In this document: positions 18,276 through 28,917 of the stretch, piece by piece
Numbering within the stretch: position 1 is the stretch's first letter
Layout: each line of letters begins with the position of its first letter
DNA from: Bacillus marasmi
Lineage (GTDB): Bacteria > Bacillota > Bacilli > Bacillales > Cytobacillaceae
DNA length: 64,000 nt
Direction of reading: 5' to 3'
Assembly (NCBI RefSeq): GCF_902168435.1
Contig: NZ_LR656167.1
Coordinates: forward strand, 186,001 to 250,000
Translations under genes and position numbers: made by a program
Notes under the pieces: generated by a model
Databases searched by the model: none
Told to the model about the DNA's origin: nothing
What the model saw: the letters and a program-made list of their open reading frames with translations, nothing else

Positions 18276-18539
18276 ATGATTATATTTGAAAAAGATAATG
18301 AAACGATTAATGAAATGGATATCGTAACTCGGGCATTTTTTTTGTTCATTGGCTTTGGACTAGCTGTGTCTGGTGGGACAACATCAATTATGTACTTAAA
18401 CTTATTGCCAGTAGGCTTCACCTTCTTAGAATACCTCCACTTCATATCGCATCGCCTCGAGTGCTACTTGCTCCCGATTGGAATAATCATTATATGGATA
18501 AGTATCTATTTTCCGGCAAAAGAAGCTACTAAACGATAG
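18276..18539 (+). CDS. Small conserved-looking membrane protein, unknown
   Basis: Not recognised. The 87 residues contain two hydrophobic segments (about 18-45 and 62-80) joined by a loop with FLEYLHFISHRLECY and a positively charged tail (KEATKR), which predicts a two-pass membrane protein with the tail in the cytoplasm. GGAGG stands nine bases before the ATG; that ribosome site can itself fold as GAGGA-AAA-TCCTC, which may lower translation. It lies between yjaZ and yjbA, where B. subtilis carries the unrelated app genes. Confidence 0.7.
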   Translation: MIIFEKDNETINEMDIVTRAFFLFIGFGLAVSGGTTSIMYLNLLPVGFTFLEYLHFISHRLECYLLPIGIIIIWISIYFPAKEATKR

Positions 18540-18615
18540 AAAATAAGGAATAATTTAACTGTTACCTGCCCATACTGATTGAAAACAACAGTTTCTTGAA
18601 GTGAGGGGTAAATTC

Positions 18616-19365
18616 ATGTTGTATCTTCATGATGTTTGGGTGAACTGGTTTGAAGGGGAAGAAAACGGTTATAATATTTGCCACTTCCATGAGTGGCGCA
18701 AAGATGATGCAGTTGAGTTGCTTGATCAAGTACCATTGTTGAAAATCGAGTCTGTTCTTTTCCATTATATTGAAAATGATTTAGCAGAGCTACCGCAAGA
18801 ACTTTTGCATGAAGTGTACCAAAAGGCATTTTTGCGGAAAAATCATGAACGGATTCAGCTCGATAATTGTTTTGTTGTAACTGATGGAGTGGGAATTTTA
18901 GCGGTTGATACTATGGGTTACACAATTCCAATTCGAAAGAGCAGATTAATACCGCGTCAGGAACAATTAGTTTATGAGATGATTGAAAGTCACGATTTTA
19001 TTAAATACTCCTTTGAAGCACTATCAACAGAAAAAAAGGAGTTTCACATTCTATCACCGGAGCCTGATTTAATGCGGGGACTCACCCGTAAGGAACGGCA
19101 ATTAAAGCAGTTGTTATTTATGGCATTGGATCATTTATTTACTTCGAAAAATGTTGCAGAAATCCGCTATTGGTATACGGAGTGGAGACCAGAGCGATAT
19201 GCTGACATTCAGCATCTGGAGTTTGAAGAAGCGTGGATTCAGCTTTATGAAGAAACAAAATACGGGTGGACACCGAAGCATTACAAGTTCTGTGAAAACA
19301 TCATAAAAGGACAGCCTTTCTTTGAAAAGCTATGGGAAATGGAGCATGGTCCAAAAGTAAATTGA
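18616..19365 (+). CDS. yjbA: YjbA-family protein (DUF3603 type)
   Basis: A 249-residue cytosolic protein opening [19 protein letters not shown], which I recognise as the start of Bacillus YjbA. The ATG at 18616 follows GTGAGGGG; the GTG at 18601 is part of that ribosome site. It is rich in acidic and aromatic residues and has no signal peptide, membrane helix or clear catalytic motif. It is convergent with trpS, as in B. subtilis, and its stop codon overlaps the stem of a bidirectional terminator. Function unknown. Confidence 0.85.
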   Translation: MLYLHDVWVNWFEGEENGYNICHFHEWRKDDAVELLDQVPLLKIESVLFHYIENDLAELPQELLHEVYQKAFLRKNHERIQLDNCFVVTDGVGILAVDTMGYTIPIRKSRLIPRQEQLVYEMIESHDFIKYSFEALSTEKKEFHILSPEPDLMRGLTRKERQLKQLLFMALDHLFTSKNVAEIRYWYTEWRPERYADIQHLEFEEAWIQLYEETKYGWTPKHYKFCENIIKGQPFFEKLWEMEHGPKVN

Positions 19366-19393
19366 GGAGCTGAATTATCAGCTCCTCTTTTTT
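19364..19393 (+). terminator. Terminator after yjbA
   Basis: GAGGAGCTGA and TCAGCTCCTC form a perfect 10-base stem with loop ATTA and a T-run. The left arm begins inside the yjbA TGA stop. It lies between convergent yjbA and trpS. Confidence 0.9.
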
Positions 19394-19403
19394 ATTGATA
19401 AAA

Positions 19404-20393
<990 letters not shown>

Positions 20394-20422
20394 CTATTAA
20401 TTTCCTCCTTTTTTCTTTAACT

Positions 20423-20460
20423 AAAAAAACCAACCATCCTATTTGAATAAGGACGATTGG
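20423..20460 (-). terminator. Leader terminator/attenuator upstream of trpS
   Basis: On the minus strand CCAATCGTCC pairs with GGATGGTTGG (two G-U pairs), the stem extends further towards the loop, and TTTTTTT follows, about 30 nt before the trpS start. A TATAAT at 20502-20507 (minus) suggests a leader of only some 100 nt. No AGGGTGGNACCGCG T-box sequence is seen. Confidence 0.7.
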
Positions 20461-20643
20461 TCTATTTTCCCAGCCGACTATTCAATGCATATCATATCAA
20501 AATTATAACAATAAAAAAAAAAAATCAACAGAAGTCAAAGAAAAATTTTACCAAGAATTTTGTCGTTTAAAAACCATAAAAAACCAGTAGAAATGTTATT
20601 AGAATAACATTTTGAGGTGTCGAAAAATGGCATTAATTCTTTA

Positions 20644-20658
20644 TATTGTCAGAATATT
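20644..20658 (+). promoter_or_regulatory. CodY-box-like site in the trpS-oppA interval
   Basis: TATTGTCAGAATATT differs from the CodY consensus AATTTTCWGAAAATT at three positions, which is within the usual range. It lies 366 bp before oppA in a 630-bp AT-rich gap (20394-21023) that contains no gene. Peptide permease operons are CodY targets in several Firmicutes; control here is inference. Confidence 0.35.
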
Positions 20659-21023
20659 TAGTTGTATCGCGCAAGGGGTTTGTCGAAAAGTTACTTGCAT
20701 TAACTTTTCAAACTATTTATAATAAACCTAACAAATGGTACATACTGAGCGGATAATATCTTCAAAAAACTGTATAAACTCAAGTGTAACCGTAAAAAAT
20801 TAGTTTATAACATAACTGGTGGATAACGCTAGTAAAAGTAGTTAAAAACTCTTTAGAGTAATTAAACTTAAAATGCTATAAACTTATTTTTTATTGTCAT
20901 TTTTTTAGTAAAAATTGACTGATTATTATATAAATATACCTGAGGTGTACAAGTGTATATGAAGTATGGAACTCGTTTTGGTACCGTTTGCAAAAAAATA
21001 AAATATAAATAGGGGGTACAAGC

Positions 21024-22661
21024 ATGAAAAAAAGACTATCATTTCTTTTCAGCATGTTGCTGTTGGTTAGCATGTTCTTAACGGCATGTGGTGGCGATGA
21101 CAAAGCTGATGAGAAAAAGGGTGGAGACGACAAAAAATCTGATGTTCCACAAGAATTACGCGTGAACATTAGTTCAGAGCCGTTCTCTTTAAACCCTGGA
21201 TTAGCAAATGATTCAACATCAGCAAGTGTGTTGCACCAAACCTTTGAAGGTTTAACACGTATTGATGCAGATGGTAAACCTCAACCAGCAATGGCTGAGA
21301 AGATTACAACATCTGATGATTTATTAACTTATACGTTTGAACTTCGTGATGCAAAATGGACAAATGGTGATCCTGTCACTGCAGAAGACTTCGTTTATGC
21401 TTGGAAATGGGCTCTTGATCCTGCCAATCAATCACAATATGCGTATCAATTGTACTACGTAAAAGGTGCTGAAGCTATTAATACTGGCGGTGCAGCAGTT
21501 GATACTTTAGGTGTAAAAGCAGTTGATGAAAAGACATTGGAAGTAACACTAGAGAACCCTACTCCTTATTTCCTTGAGTTAACCGCGTTCTACACATACT
21601 TCCCAGTAAACAATAAAGTTGCTACTGAAAATCCTAACTGGTATACAGAAGCTGGAGACAAGTACGTTTCTAACGGACCATTCAAATTAGCTGAATGGGA
21701 GCACAGCGCTAATATCGTTCTTGAAAAGAACGCAGACTATTGGGATGCTGATACTGTAAAGCTTGAAAAAGTACAAATGAGCATTATTAACGATGCCAAT
21801 ACAGAGCTTTCTATGTTTGATAACGGAGAATTAGATTGGGCTGGTGCACCATTCGGTACGCTTCCAACTGATTCCATGAAAGCTTTAAAAGATGAAGGTA
21901 GACTAACAACTCAACCTATTGCAGGTACTTACTGGTACAAATTTAATACTGAAAAAGAACCGTTAAATAACGTTAATATTCGTAAAGCATTAGCTTATGC
22001 TATCGATCGTCAGTCTATCATTGACAATATCACTCAAGGTGGACAAATTCCTGCGATGGCAGCAGTTCCTCCGTCAATGTTCGAAGAGAACGAAAAAGGA
22101 TATTTCAAAGATAATGATGTGAAGAAAGCGAAAGAATTCTTAGAAAAAGGCTTAAAAGAGCTTAATCTTAAAGATGCATCAGAATTACCAGCCATCGCAA
22201 TTTCATACAACACTAACGAAGCACATCAAAAAATTGCTCAAGCAATTCAAGATATGTGGAAGAAAGAGCTTGGTATTGAAGTAACTCTTAATAACCAAGA
22301 ATGGGCTGTTTATATCGAACAATTACACGCAGGTGATTACCAAGTTGGCCGTATGGGCTGGTTAGGTGATTTCAACGACGCAATCAACTTCCTGGAGTTA
22401 TACCGTGATAAAGAAGGCGGTAACAATGATACAAACTGGGAGAATGCTGAATTCAAACAATTGTTAATGGATTCGCAAAAGGAAACTGACGCGAAGAAAC
22501 GTATTCAAATGCTAAAAGATGCAGAAAAAATCTTTATCGATGAAATGCCAGTAGCTCCAATCTACTTCTATACTCATAACTGGGTTCAAGTTGAAAACCT
22601 AAAAGATGTAGTTGTAACTGGACTAGGCGATGTCCAATTAAAATGGGCTTATTTTGAATAA
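21024..22661 (+). CDS. oppA: Oligopeptide ABC transporter, substrate-binding lipoprotein OppA
   Basis: Extracellular peptide receptor of the Opp permease (545 residues). The signal peptide ends in lipobox LTAC (Cys22), followed by a charged Gly/Asp/Lys linker and an SBP family 5 domain that includes the start motif of the mature fold ([14 protein letters not shown]) and the [16 protein letters not shown] block near 105-125. AGGGGGT precedes the ATG. It is first in oppABCDF, and a hairpin between oppA and oppB should leave OppA in excess. In Bacillus, Opp imports peptides, including Phr/CSF signals for sporulation and competence. Confidence 0.95.
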   Translation: MKKRLSFLFSMLLLVSMFLTACGGDDKADEKKGGDDKKSDVPQELRVNISSEPFSLNPGLANDSTSASVLHQTFEGLTRIDADGKPQPAMAEKITTSDDLLTYTFELRDAKWTNGDPVTAEDFVYAWKWALDPANQSQYAYQLYYVKGAEAINTGGAAVDTLGVKAVDEKTLEVTLENPTPYFLELTAFYTYFPVNNKVATENPNWYTEAGDKYVSNGPFKLAEWEHSANIVLEKNADYWDADTVKLEKVQMSIINDANTELSMFDNGELDWAGAPFGTLPTDSMKALKDEGRLTTQPIAGTYWYKFNTEKEPLNNVNIRKALAYAIDRQSIIDNITQGGQIPAMAAVPPSMFEENEKGYFKDNDVKKAKEFLEKGLKELNLKDASELPAIAISYNTNEAHQKIAQAIQDMWKKELGIEVTLNNQEWAVYIEQLHAGDYQVGRMGWLGDFNDAINFLELYRDKEGGNNDTNWENAEFKQLLMDSQKETDAKKRIQMLKDAEKIFIDEMPVAPIYFYTHNWVQVENLKDVVVTGLGDVQLKWAYFE

Positions 22662-22691
22662 AGCAAAAATGTGATGAATGGTTAATGAACA

Positions 22692-22725
22692 AAGGTATAT
22701 GGGTTTTTCCCATATACCTTCGTTT
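22692..22725 (+). terminator. Intercistronic hairpin between oppA and oppB
   Basis: AAGGTATATGGG (22692-22703) and CCCATATACCTT (22709-22720) form a perfect 12-base stem with a TTTTT loop and a short tail CGTTTTC. The weak T-tail points to partial termination or 3'-end protection of oppA mRNA. Confidence 0.8.
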
Positions 22726-22762
22726 TCTGAATAAATCATTCGAATTATGGGAGGTGTGGTTA

Positions 22763-23698
22763 TTGTTAAAATACATTAGCAAACGCTTGCTGTATATGGT
22801 GATTTCACTGTTATTAATCGTTACAGCAACGTTTTTCTTAATGAGGATAGCACCGGGGAATCCTTTTACATCTGAGAAACAATTACCGCCTGAAATAGAA
22901 GCGAATCTAAACGCCCACTATGGCTTGGATCAACCTTGGTATGTTCAATATGGTGAATACTTACTAAAAGTAGTTCAGTGGGATTTTGGTCCTTCCTTTA
23001 AATATAAGGCAAGGTCAGTAAATGATCTTATCAGTGATGGTTTCCCTGTTTCGTTAATGCTTGGATTGGAAGCAATATTAATTGCAGTTTCATTTGGAAT
23101 TATTTTAGGAATCATAGCGGCAATGAAGCATAATAAATGGCAAGATTATGGAGCGATGGTTGTTGCTGTTTTGGGAATATCAGTTCCTTCGTTTATTATG
23201 GCGACAGTGCTGCAATACTTTTTGGCGATTAAGTTGGGTATATTTCCAGTTGCTAGATGGGAATCATTCATGCATTCCGTCCTTCCGGCACTCGCACTAG
23301 CCTCATCACCGATGGCATTTGTAGCACGACTTACAAGATCGAGTATGCTTGAAGTATTAAGCAATGATTACATTAAAACGGCAAAAGCGAAGGGCTTAAG
23401 TCAAGGCGTTATTACAGTTAAACATACGATTAGAAATGCGTTGCTCCCTGTTGTGTCTTATATGGGTCCGCTTTCAGCAGGTATTATTACTGGAAGCTTT
23501 GTAATTGAAAAGATTTTCGGTATTCCAGGCTTAGGTTCACACTTCGTATTAAGTATTGCAAACCGTGACTACACCGTGATCATGGGAGTAACCGTGTTTT
23601 ACAGTATCATCCTATTAATTTCTATTCTCCTTGTCGACATAGCGTACGGATTCATAGATCCTCGCATTAAACTAGCTGGCGGGAAGAAAGGAGAGTAA
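22763..23698 (+). CDS. oppB: Oligopeptide ABC transporter permease OppB
   Basis: Integral membrane subunit with about six transmembrane helices and the EAA-type loop (about 220-240, [20 protein letters not shown]) that docks to the ATPases. The 311 residues begin [17 protein letters not shown] use TTG 22763 because GGGAGGTG stands seven bases before it and family members start here; the earlier in-frame start at 22685 would run through the oppA-oppB hairpin. It is the second gene of oppABCDF and is followed at once by oppC. Confidence 0.93.
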   Translation: MLKYISKRLLYMVISLLLIVTATFFLMRIAPGNPFTSEKQLPPEIEANLNAHYGLDQPWYVQYGEYLLKVVQWDFGPSFKYKARSVNDLISDGFPVSLMLGLEAILIAVSFGIILGIIAAMKHNKWQDYGAMVVAVLGISVPSFIMATVLQYFLAIKLGIFPVARWESFMHSVLPALALASSPMAFVARLTRSSMLEVLSNDYIKTAKAKGLSQGVITVKHTIRNALLPVVSYMGPLSAGIITGSFVIEKIFGIPGLGSHFVLSIANRDYTVIMGVTVFYSIILLISILLVDIAYGFIDPRIKLAGGKKGE

Positions 23699-23701
23699 GT
23701 G

Positions 23702-24619
23702 ATGCAGCAAATATCAAAAGATAAATTTCGAATAGTTGGAAATAAAGATGCAGACATTGAAAAGATTTCAAAACCGAGTCTTTCTTTTTGGAAAGATGTT
23801 AGTATTCGCTTTCGTAAAAATAAGTTAGCGATGGTTGGGGTCGTGTTACTCATCATTCTTATTTTTATGGCAATTTTTGGACCTTATATGTCAGGTTTTG
23901 ACTATGCGACAAACGATTTAAAGAATACTAATCAACCACCTAGTGCTGAACACTGGTTTGGTACGGATGACTTAGGACGTGACGTATTCACACGTACTTG
24001 GGAAGGTGCCAGAATTTCCTTGTTTATTGGGGTTGCAGCAGCATTGATTGATTTTACGATCGGTGTTTTCTGGGGTGGATTTTCGGGCTATAAAGGTGGA
24101 CGTGTTGATGAAATCATGATGCGTGTTGCCGATGTATTATATGGTGTTCCGTATTTATTACTTGTTATTTTATTGATGGTTGTTCTTGGACAAAGTATTG
24201 GAACAATGATTTTAGCGATGACGATTACCGGCTGGATTAACATGTCGAGGATTGTACGTGGGCAAGTCCTATCACTGAAGCATCAGGAATATGTATTAGC
24301 ATCTCGTACACTTGGTGCACCATTAACTAGAATCATGGGGAAACACTTAATTCCGAATACAATGGGACCGATTTTAGTAACGATGACACTTACTGTCCCT
24401 TCAGCTATATTTACAGAATCATTCCTTAGCTATCTTGGCTTAGGATTAACTCCGCCACTGGCGAGCTGGGGAACAATGGCTTCCGAAGGATTACCGGCAT
24501 TAAAGTATTATCCATGGCGATTATTCTTCCCAGCGATGTTTATTTCATTAACAATCTTTGCATTTAACGTGATTGGTGATGGAATGCGTGATGCACTAGA
24601 TCCAAGGTTACGTAAATAA
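23702..24619 (+). CDS. oppC: Oligopeptide ABC transporter permease OppC
   Basis: Second permease subunit (305 residues). An N-terminal cytoplasmic stretch with an OppC-N segment (about 20-75, FWKDVSIRFRKNKLAMVG) precedes five or six helices, and an EAA loop (SRTLGAPLTRIMGKHLIPN, about 198-216) contacts OppD/OppF. ATG 23702 is seven bases after AAAGGAGA, better placed than the GTG at 23699. It lies 3 bp after oppB and 14 bp before oppD, so translation is probably coupled. Confidence 0.94.
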   Translation: MQQISKDKFRIVGNKDADIEKISKPSLSFWKDVSIRFRKNKLAMVGVVLLIILIFMAIFGPYMSGFDYATNDLKNTNQPPSAEHWFGTDDLGRDVFTRTWEGARISLFIGVAAALIDFTIGVFWGGFSGYKGGRVDEIMMRVADVLYGVPYLLLVILLMVVLGQSIGTMILAMTITGWINMSRIVRGQVLSLKHQEYVLASRTLGAPLTRIMGKHLIPNTMGPILVTMTLTVPSAIFTESFLSYLGLGLTPPLASWGTMASEGLPALKYYPWRLFFPAMFISLTIFAFNVIGDGMRDALDPRLRK

Positions 24620-24633
24620 GGGGGAGTGAGAGA

Positions 24634-25701
24634 ATGGAAAAAATACTAGAAGTGAAAGATTTATCAGTCTCATTCCAAACCTATGGTGGTGAGGTTAGGG
24701 CAGTTAGTAAGGTTAGCTTTGACCTTTATAAAGGTGAGACGCTTGCTATTGTGGGTGAATCGGGATCTGGAAAATCGGTAATGACACAAACAATTATGAA
24801 ATTAATTCCGATGCCTCCTGGTAAAATTACTGGTGGAAAGATTTTATTTAATGGTGACGACATCGTTCCAAAGTCTGATAAGCAAATGGAAAAGATTCGC
24901 GGAAAAGAAATTAGCATGATTTTCCAAGATCCGATGACATCATTAAATCCAACCATGAAAGTCGGTAAGCAAATTATGGAGGTTTTGATTAAACATCAAA
25001 ACATGTCAGGGAGTCAAGCGAAGAATCGTGCAATTGAATTACTTAATCTTGTTGGTATTCCAATGCCAGAAAAACGTGTCAATCAATATCCTCATGAATT
25101 CTCAGGTGGGATGCGTCAAAGGGCAATGATTGCGATTGCGCTTGCTGCTAATCCGAAGCTGTTGATTGCTGATGAGCCGACAACTGCCCTTGACGTAACG
25201 ATTCAAGCTCAGATTCTCGAGCTGATGAAGGATTTACAGGATAAAATGGATACTTCAATCATTTTTATTACGCATGACCTTGGTGTCGTAGCAAATGTCG
25301 CCGATCGTGTTGCTGTAATGTACGCTGGAAAAATCATCGAAATGGGTACAGTTGATGAAATCTTCTATGATCCACGTCATCCGTATACATGGGGCTTACT
25401 AGCATCCATGCCAAGTTTAGAAAATGATGATAAATCCGAATTAGCGGCGATTCCAGGAACTCCTCCAGATTTAACGAATCCACCAAAGGGAGATGCGTTT
25501 GCGGCAAGAAATCCTTATGCATTGGCGATTGATTTTGAAGAGGAACCACCGATGTTCCAAATATCAGAAACGCACTTTGCAAAAACTTGGCTGCTGCATC
25601 CCGATGCACCAAGTGTTGAACCACCTGAATCAGTAAAAAAACGGATTCGCCCAATGCCCTCGAATTTTGACAAGCCAATTATGGTAGGGGAGGGGAAATA
25701 G
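24634..25701 (+). CDS. oppD: Oligopeptide ABC transporter ATPase OppD
   Basis: ATP-binding subunit (355 residues) with Walker A GESGSGKS (41-48), Q-loop FQDPMTSLNP (near 97), signature FSGGMRQR (near 155), Walker B LLIADEPTTALD and H-loop THD. The C-terminal oligo_HPY region (about 235-325) is present, but the family Cys cluster that binds an iron-sulfur centre in some OppD proteins is not evident: no Cys appears there. It pairs with OppF to energise transport. The neighbours are oppC and oppF, the latter only 1 bp away. Confidence 0.95.
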   Translation: MEKILEVKDLSVSFQTYGGEVRAVSKVSFDLYKGETLAIVGESGSGKSVMTQTIMKLIPMPPGKITGGKILFNGDDIVPKSDKQMEKIRGKEISMIFQDPMTSLNPTMKVGKQIMEVLIKHQNMSGSQAKNRAIELLNLVGIPMPEKRVNQYPHEFSGGMRQRAMIAIALAANPKLLIADEPTTALDVTIQAQILELMKDLQDKMDTSIIFITHDLGVVANVADRVAVMYAGKIIEMGTVDEIFYDPRHPYTWGLLASMPSLENDDKSELAAIPGTPPDLTNPPKGDAFAARNPYALAIDFEEEPPMFQISETHFAKTWLLHPDAPSVEPPESVKKRIRPMPSNFDKPIMVGEGK

Positions 25702-25702
25702 C

Positions 25703-26638
25703 ATGGCAGAAAAATTATTAGAGATTAAAAACCTTAAGCAATATTTTAATATCGGCAAGCCCAATATGGTTAAAGCAGTAGATGATGTTACGTTTGATAT
25801 TTATAAAGGGGAAACTTTAGGCTTAGTTGGAGAATCAGGCTGTGGAAAATCTACAACAGGTCGTTCGATCATTCGCCTTTATGATGCTACAGGTGGACAA
25901 GTTTTGTTCAACGGTGTAGATGTCCATGGTAAAAAATCGAAGAAGGACTTAAAGATTTTTAACCGAAAAATGCAGATGATTTTCCAGGATCCGTATGCAT
26001 CTCTAAATCCGAGGATGACAGTTACTGATATTATTGCCGAAGGGATTGATATCCACGGTTTAGCAAGTACAAAACAGGAACGGATGCAACAGGTATATGA
26101 TTTATTAGAAACGGTTGGGTTAAATAAAGAACATGCTAACCGTTATCCACATGAGTTTTCAGGTGGACAAAGACAGCGGATTGGGATAGCTCGTGCACTT
26201 GCGGTGCAACCAGAATTCATTATCGCTGACGAGCCAATTTCGGCATTGGACGTTTCTATTCAAGCGCAGGTTGTAAATTTGATGAAAAAGCTCCAACGTG
26301 AAAAAGGCTTAACCTACTTATTTATTGCTCATGACCTCTCAATGGTTAAATATATAAGCGACCGAATAGGGGTTATGTATTTTGGAAAATTAGTTGAGCT
26401 TGCGCCAGCAGAAGTGTTGTATAAAAATCCGCTACACCCTTACACTCAATCACTATTATCAGCTATTCCACTTCCAGATCCAGAAACAGAAAGGACGCGA
26501 CTTCGTCATACTTACGATCCAAGTGTCCATGGATACGGAGATAACGATAAAGTGGAAATCCGTGAAGTACGCCCTGGTCACTTTGTGTATTGCTCTGAGG
26601 CAGAGCTTAAGAAATATAAAGCGAATTATAAAGACTAA
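25703..26638 (+). CDS. oppF: Oligopeptide ABC transporter ATPase OppF
   Basis: Second ATPase of the permease (311 residues), with Walker A GESGCGKS (43-50), Q-loop FQDPYASLNP (near 94), signature FSGGQRQR (near 152), Walker B FIIADEPISALD and H-loop AHD. A short C-terminal peptide-transporter extension ends with VYCSEAELKKY. GGGGAGGGG precedes the ATG 1 bp after oppD. A strong terminator closes the operon directly after the stop. Confidence 0.95.
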   Translation: MAEKLLEIKNLKQYFNIGKPNMVKAVDDVTFDIYKGETLGLVGESGCGKSTTGRSIIRLYDATGGQVLFNGVDVHGKKSKKDLKIFNRKMQMIFQDPYASLNPRMTVTDIIAEGIDIHGLASTKQERMQQVYDLLETVGLNKEHANRYPHEFSGGQRQRIGIARALAVQPEFIIADEPISALDVSIQAQVVNLMKKLQREKGLTYLFIAHDLSMVKYISDRIGVMYFGKLVELAPAEVLYKNPLHPYTQSLLSAIPLPDPETERTRLRHTYDPSVHGYGDNDKVEIREVRPGHFVYCSEAELKKYKANYKD

Positions 26639-26640
26639 AA

Positions 26641-26673
26641 AAACGATCTCAATATATGAGATCGTTTTTTTTT
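26641..26673 (+). terminator. Terminator of the opp operon
   Basis: AAACGATCTC and GAGATCGTTT form a 10-base stem around AATATAT, with a long T-run. Confidence 0.92.
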
Positions 26674-26746
26674 ATAAAAATCATTATCTAGCTTTGAAGA
26701 ACGTGTGCCGATACTTCGCAACCTGTTCTCATGTTGCTATTCGATT

Positions 26747-26932
26747 CTATTTCTTTTTTCCGCCGACTTGTTTCCAACCTACTTGGAACTTTGCAGATTG
26801 ATCCACAAATTCTGAGCGTTTTCTTCCGCTAAATAGTGCTGAGCCAATTCCGTTAGTAATTGCTCCCATCATTGCGGTAATTCCGATTATTAAAAGTGCC
26901 ACAATTGCAAAATCCATAATGAATTCTACCAT
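26747..26932 (-). CDS. Small single-pass membrane protein, unknown
   Basis: Not recognised. The 61 residues have one hydrophobic segment (about 5-32, rich in Ile, Ala and Met with several Gly) and a basic C-terminal half ending GGKKK. TGGGGGATATTC precedes the minus-strand ATG. It lies alone between oppF and spx in opposite orientation, in a gap where B. subtilis has yjbB-yjbC. Coding is supported by the ribosome site, the clean membrane pattern and the basic tail only. Confidence 0.55.
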   Translation of the reverse strand: MVEFIMDFAIVALLIIGITAMMGAITNGIGSALFSGRKRSEFVDQSAKFQVGWKQVGGKKK

Positions 26933-27274
26933 GAATATCCCCCATTACTGATTGTTTGACTGCGTTCAGAAAGATATATTCGATTCTGAGCGCTACTCAT
27001 TTGTCCCCTACTGTTATTGTAAAATAAGTGAGAAGAGAAAGAAAGAAAGAAAACCCATATTTTTTATATAAATAAATAAATATAGGTATTTTGTTATCAT
27101 TATGCAAATCTAATTGAGAATAAATATAGCGAATATTCAACTAATGTGAAGGGCTGAGCAATAAGAATTATAATAATGTCCTTGAAAGCGTTTTAATGTC
27201 TCTGTTTTCAACTTATTAGTCTATGACAAAAATCAACCTAAATTGTAAAAAATGATAAAATATGTGGTAGAAAG

Positions 27275-27300
27275 TGAAACTTTTTTGTTTTTAAAACGTA
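27275..27300 (+). promoter_or_regulatory. ECF-sigma (sigma-W type) promoter of spx
   Basis: TGAAAC (27275-27280), a 16-base spacer and CGTA (27297-27300) match the extracytoplasmic-function sigma-W consensus exactly. B. subtilis spx also uses ECF sigma factors. A TGTATAAT extended -10 near 27376-27383 could be a second, sigma-A start. The interval 26933-27488 holds no gene. Confidence 0.7.
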
Positions 27301-27488
27301 AATAACTATAGTACGTATTTATATGTTTAGATTAAAGGAATTTTAAAAAAGGGGTATCAATTTGGAGTTGGTTGGTGTATAATTTTAATATAAATTTCTT
27401 ATTTAAAACAATTTTTATTTGGGATTCGCTATAAATTATTAATACTCAACAATTTAGTATATGTCTAGAAAAGGGAGTGTGAATTTGT

Positions 27489-27884
27489 ATGGTTACATTA
27501 TACACTTCACCAAGTTGTACATCGTGTCGGAAAGCTAAAGCATGGTTAGAAGAACATGAAATCCCTTATCGGGAAAGAAATATTTTTTCAGAGCCCTTAT
27601 CAATCGATGAAATAAAGGAAATACTTCGAATGACTGAGGATGGAACGGATGAGATCATTTCAACAAGATCAAAAACCTTCCAAAAATTAAATGTTAATGT
27701 AGAAAATATGCCACTCCAGAATTTATTTGAGCTAATTAAAGAAAATCCTGGATTATTGCGCCGTCCAATTATTATTGACGAAAAACGTCTACAAGTTGGT
27801 TATAATGAGGACGAGATTCGTCGTTTCTTACCAAGAAAAGTACGTACATTCCAATTGCGCGAGGCACAACGTCTTGTAAACTAA
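27489..27884 (+). CDS. spx: Global redox regulator Spx
   Basis: ArsC-like protein that binds the RNA polymerase alpha C-terminal domain and turns on thiol-stress genes. The redox switch is Cys10-x-x-Cys13 in SPSCTSC, and the 131-residue length and body are nearly canonical ([20 protein letters not shown] near 80-100). Spx is kept low by ClpXP with the adaptor SpxH, whose gene is 4.7 kb downstream, and mecA lies next door, so the proteolytic control circuit is clustered. An ECF promoter lies about 190 bp upstream. The ATG follows AAAAGGGAGTG. Confidence 0.96.
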   Translation: MVTLYTSPSCTSCRKAKAWLEEHEIPYRERNIFSEPLSIDEIKEILRMTEDGTDEIISTRSKTFQKLNVNVENMPLQNLFELIKENPGLLRRPIIIDEKRLQVGYNEDEIRRFLPRKVRTFQLREAQRLVN

Positions 27885-27886
27885 TT

Positions 27887-27916
27887 AAAAGGGGCTGACA
27901 CTGTTAGCCTCTTTTG
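27887..27916 (+). terminator. Terminator after spx
   Basis: AAAAGGGGCT and AGCCTCTTTT pair with one G-U/mismatch position around GACACTGTT, ending in a T-run. Confidence 0.75.
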
Positions 27917-28114
27917 TTATCTTATCATACTTGATTCGTTTAAGTTGTGAATGTCTTAATTGTGAATGTAATTGTTTTTTGATATTATATAAGGAATATA
28001 CTTAGGGGAATAGGCTAATAATGGTTTTTCATAAGCAATCGTTTTTATTTCCCTAATTATTGTTTTTATCATAAAATAGAAGTACAAATTCCTTTATTAG
28101 AAAGGAGAGTTGTT

Positions 28115-28786
28115 ATGATGGAAATTGAACGTATTAATGAGAATACCGTTAAATTTTATATTTCATATGGCGATATAGAAGAACGGGGCTTTGATCGTGA
28201 AGAAATCTGGTACAATCGCGAACGAAGTGAAGAGCTTTTCTGGGAAATGATGGATGAAATTCATCAGGAGGAAGAGTTCAGCGTCGAAGGCCCATTATGG
28301 ATACAAGTCCAGGCTTTGGAAAAAGGCTTGGAAGTTTTAGTAACAAAGGCTCAACTCTCCAAGGATGGTCATAAGTTCGAATTACCGATTCCAGATGAGA
28401 AGCTTAAGGATATACCAGTTGACGATCAAATCGAAGAGATATTAGATCATCATTTTAGTCCTCGGCAAGACTCACGTAATACCGAAATATATGAAGGTGA
28501 TTTAGAGTTTTTATTAGCCTTTTCTGATTTTGAGGACTGCATTGCGCTGGCAAAACGGCCGGGTATTGATGAGTTGCATACAAAGTTATATTCTTTCGAA
28601 AATAAATACTATCTATTTGTCGAATTCCCTGAGGATGAATTTGAAGAAGATCAAATAGATGACAAGTTAAGTATTCTACTGGAGTTTACACATGAATCAC
28701 CGTTAACGGTTCATCGTGTTGAGGAATACGGTAAACTGGTTATAGGTGAAAATGTATTTCCAACCTTAAGAGAATTTTTTGCATAG
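28115..28786 (+). CDS. mecA: Adaptor protein MecA
   Basis: Adaptor that brings ComK and other clients to ClpCP and helps assemble the ClpC hexamer. The 223 residues have the typical N-terminal substrate domain (MEIERINENTVKFYISYGDI) and the C-terminal ClpC-binding domain from about 110, joined by an acidic linker. Two adjacent ATGs (28115, 28118) follow AAAGGAG; I use the first, but the second gives the usual MEIERI start. It is flanked by spx and coiA. The downstream terminator separates it from coiA. Confidence 0.95.
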   Translation: MMEIERINENTVKFYISYGDIEERGFDREEIWYNRERSEELFWEMMDEIHQEEEFSVEGPLWIQVQALEKGLEVLVTKAQLSKDGHKFELPIPDEKLKDIPVDDQIEEILDHHFSPRQDSRNTEIYEGDLEFLLAFSDFEDCIALAKRPGIDELHTKLYSFENKYYLFVEFPEDEFEEDQIDDKLSILLEFTHESPLTVHRVEEYGKLVIGENVFPTLREFFA

Positions 28787-28792
28787 TAAATG

Positions 28793-28826
28793 AACCGATT
28801 TCTGTACAGGGAATCGGTTTTTTTTA
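28793..28826 (+). terminator. Terminator between mecA and coiA
   Basis: AACCGATT and AATCGGTT pair around TCTGTACAGGG and are followed by seven T. Confidence 0.88.
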
Positions 28827-28917
28827 TATGTTAAAAGGCAAAAAATATTCATATTTTCTTAAAAGGATTTTGTCTGTAGCTGTCGAAATGTTAACAAGTG
28901 GAGAGGAGGAATCTTGC

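Noticed and set aside
20394-21023. T-box riboswitch for trpS
   Set aside because: I could not find the conserved antiterminator sequence on the minus strand; only a terminator hairpin is visible.
26394-26801. Plus-strand frame of 135 codons across the end of oppF
   Set aside because: It overlaps the oppF C-terminus and its terminator in another frame; composition is not protein-like.
28826-28917. ComK box before coiA
   Set aside because: AT-rich runs exist, but none has the AAAA-N5-TTTT pair spacing.
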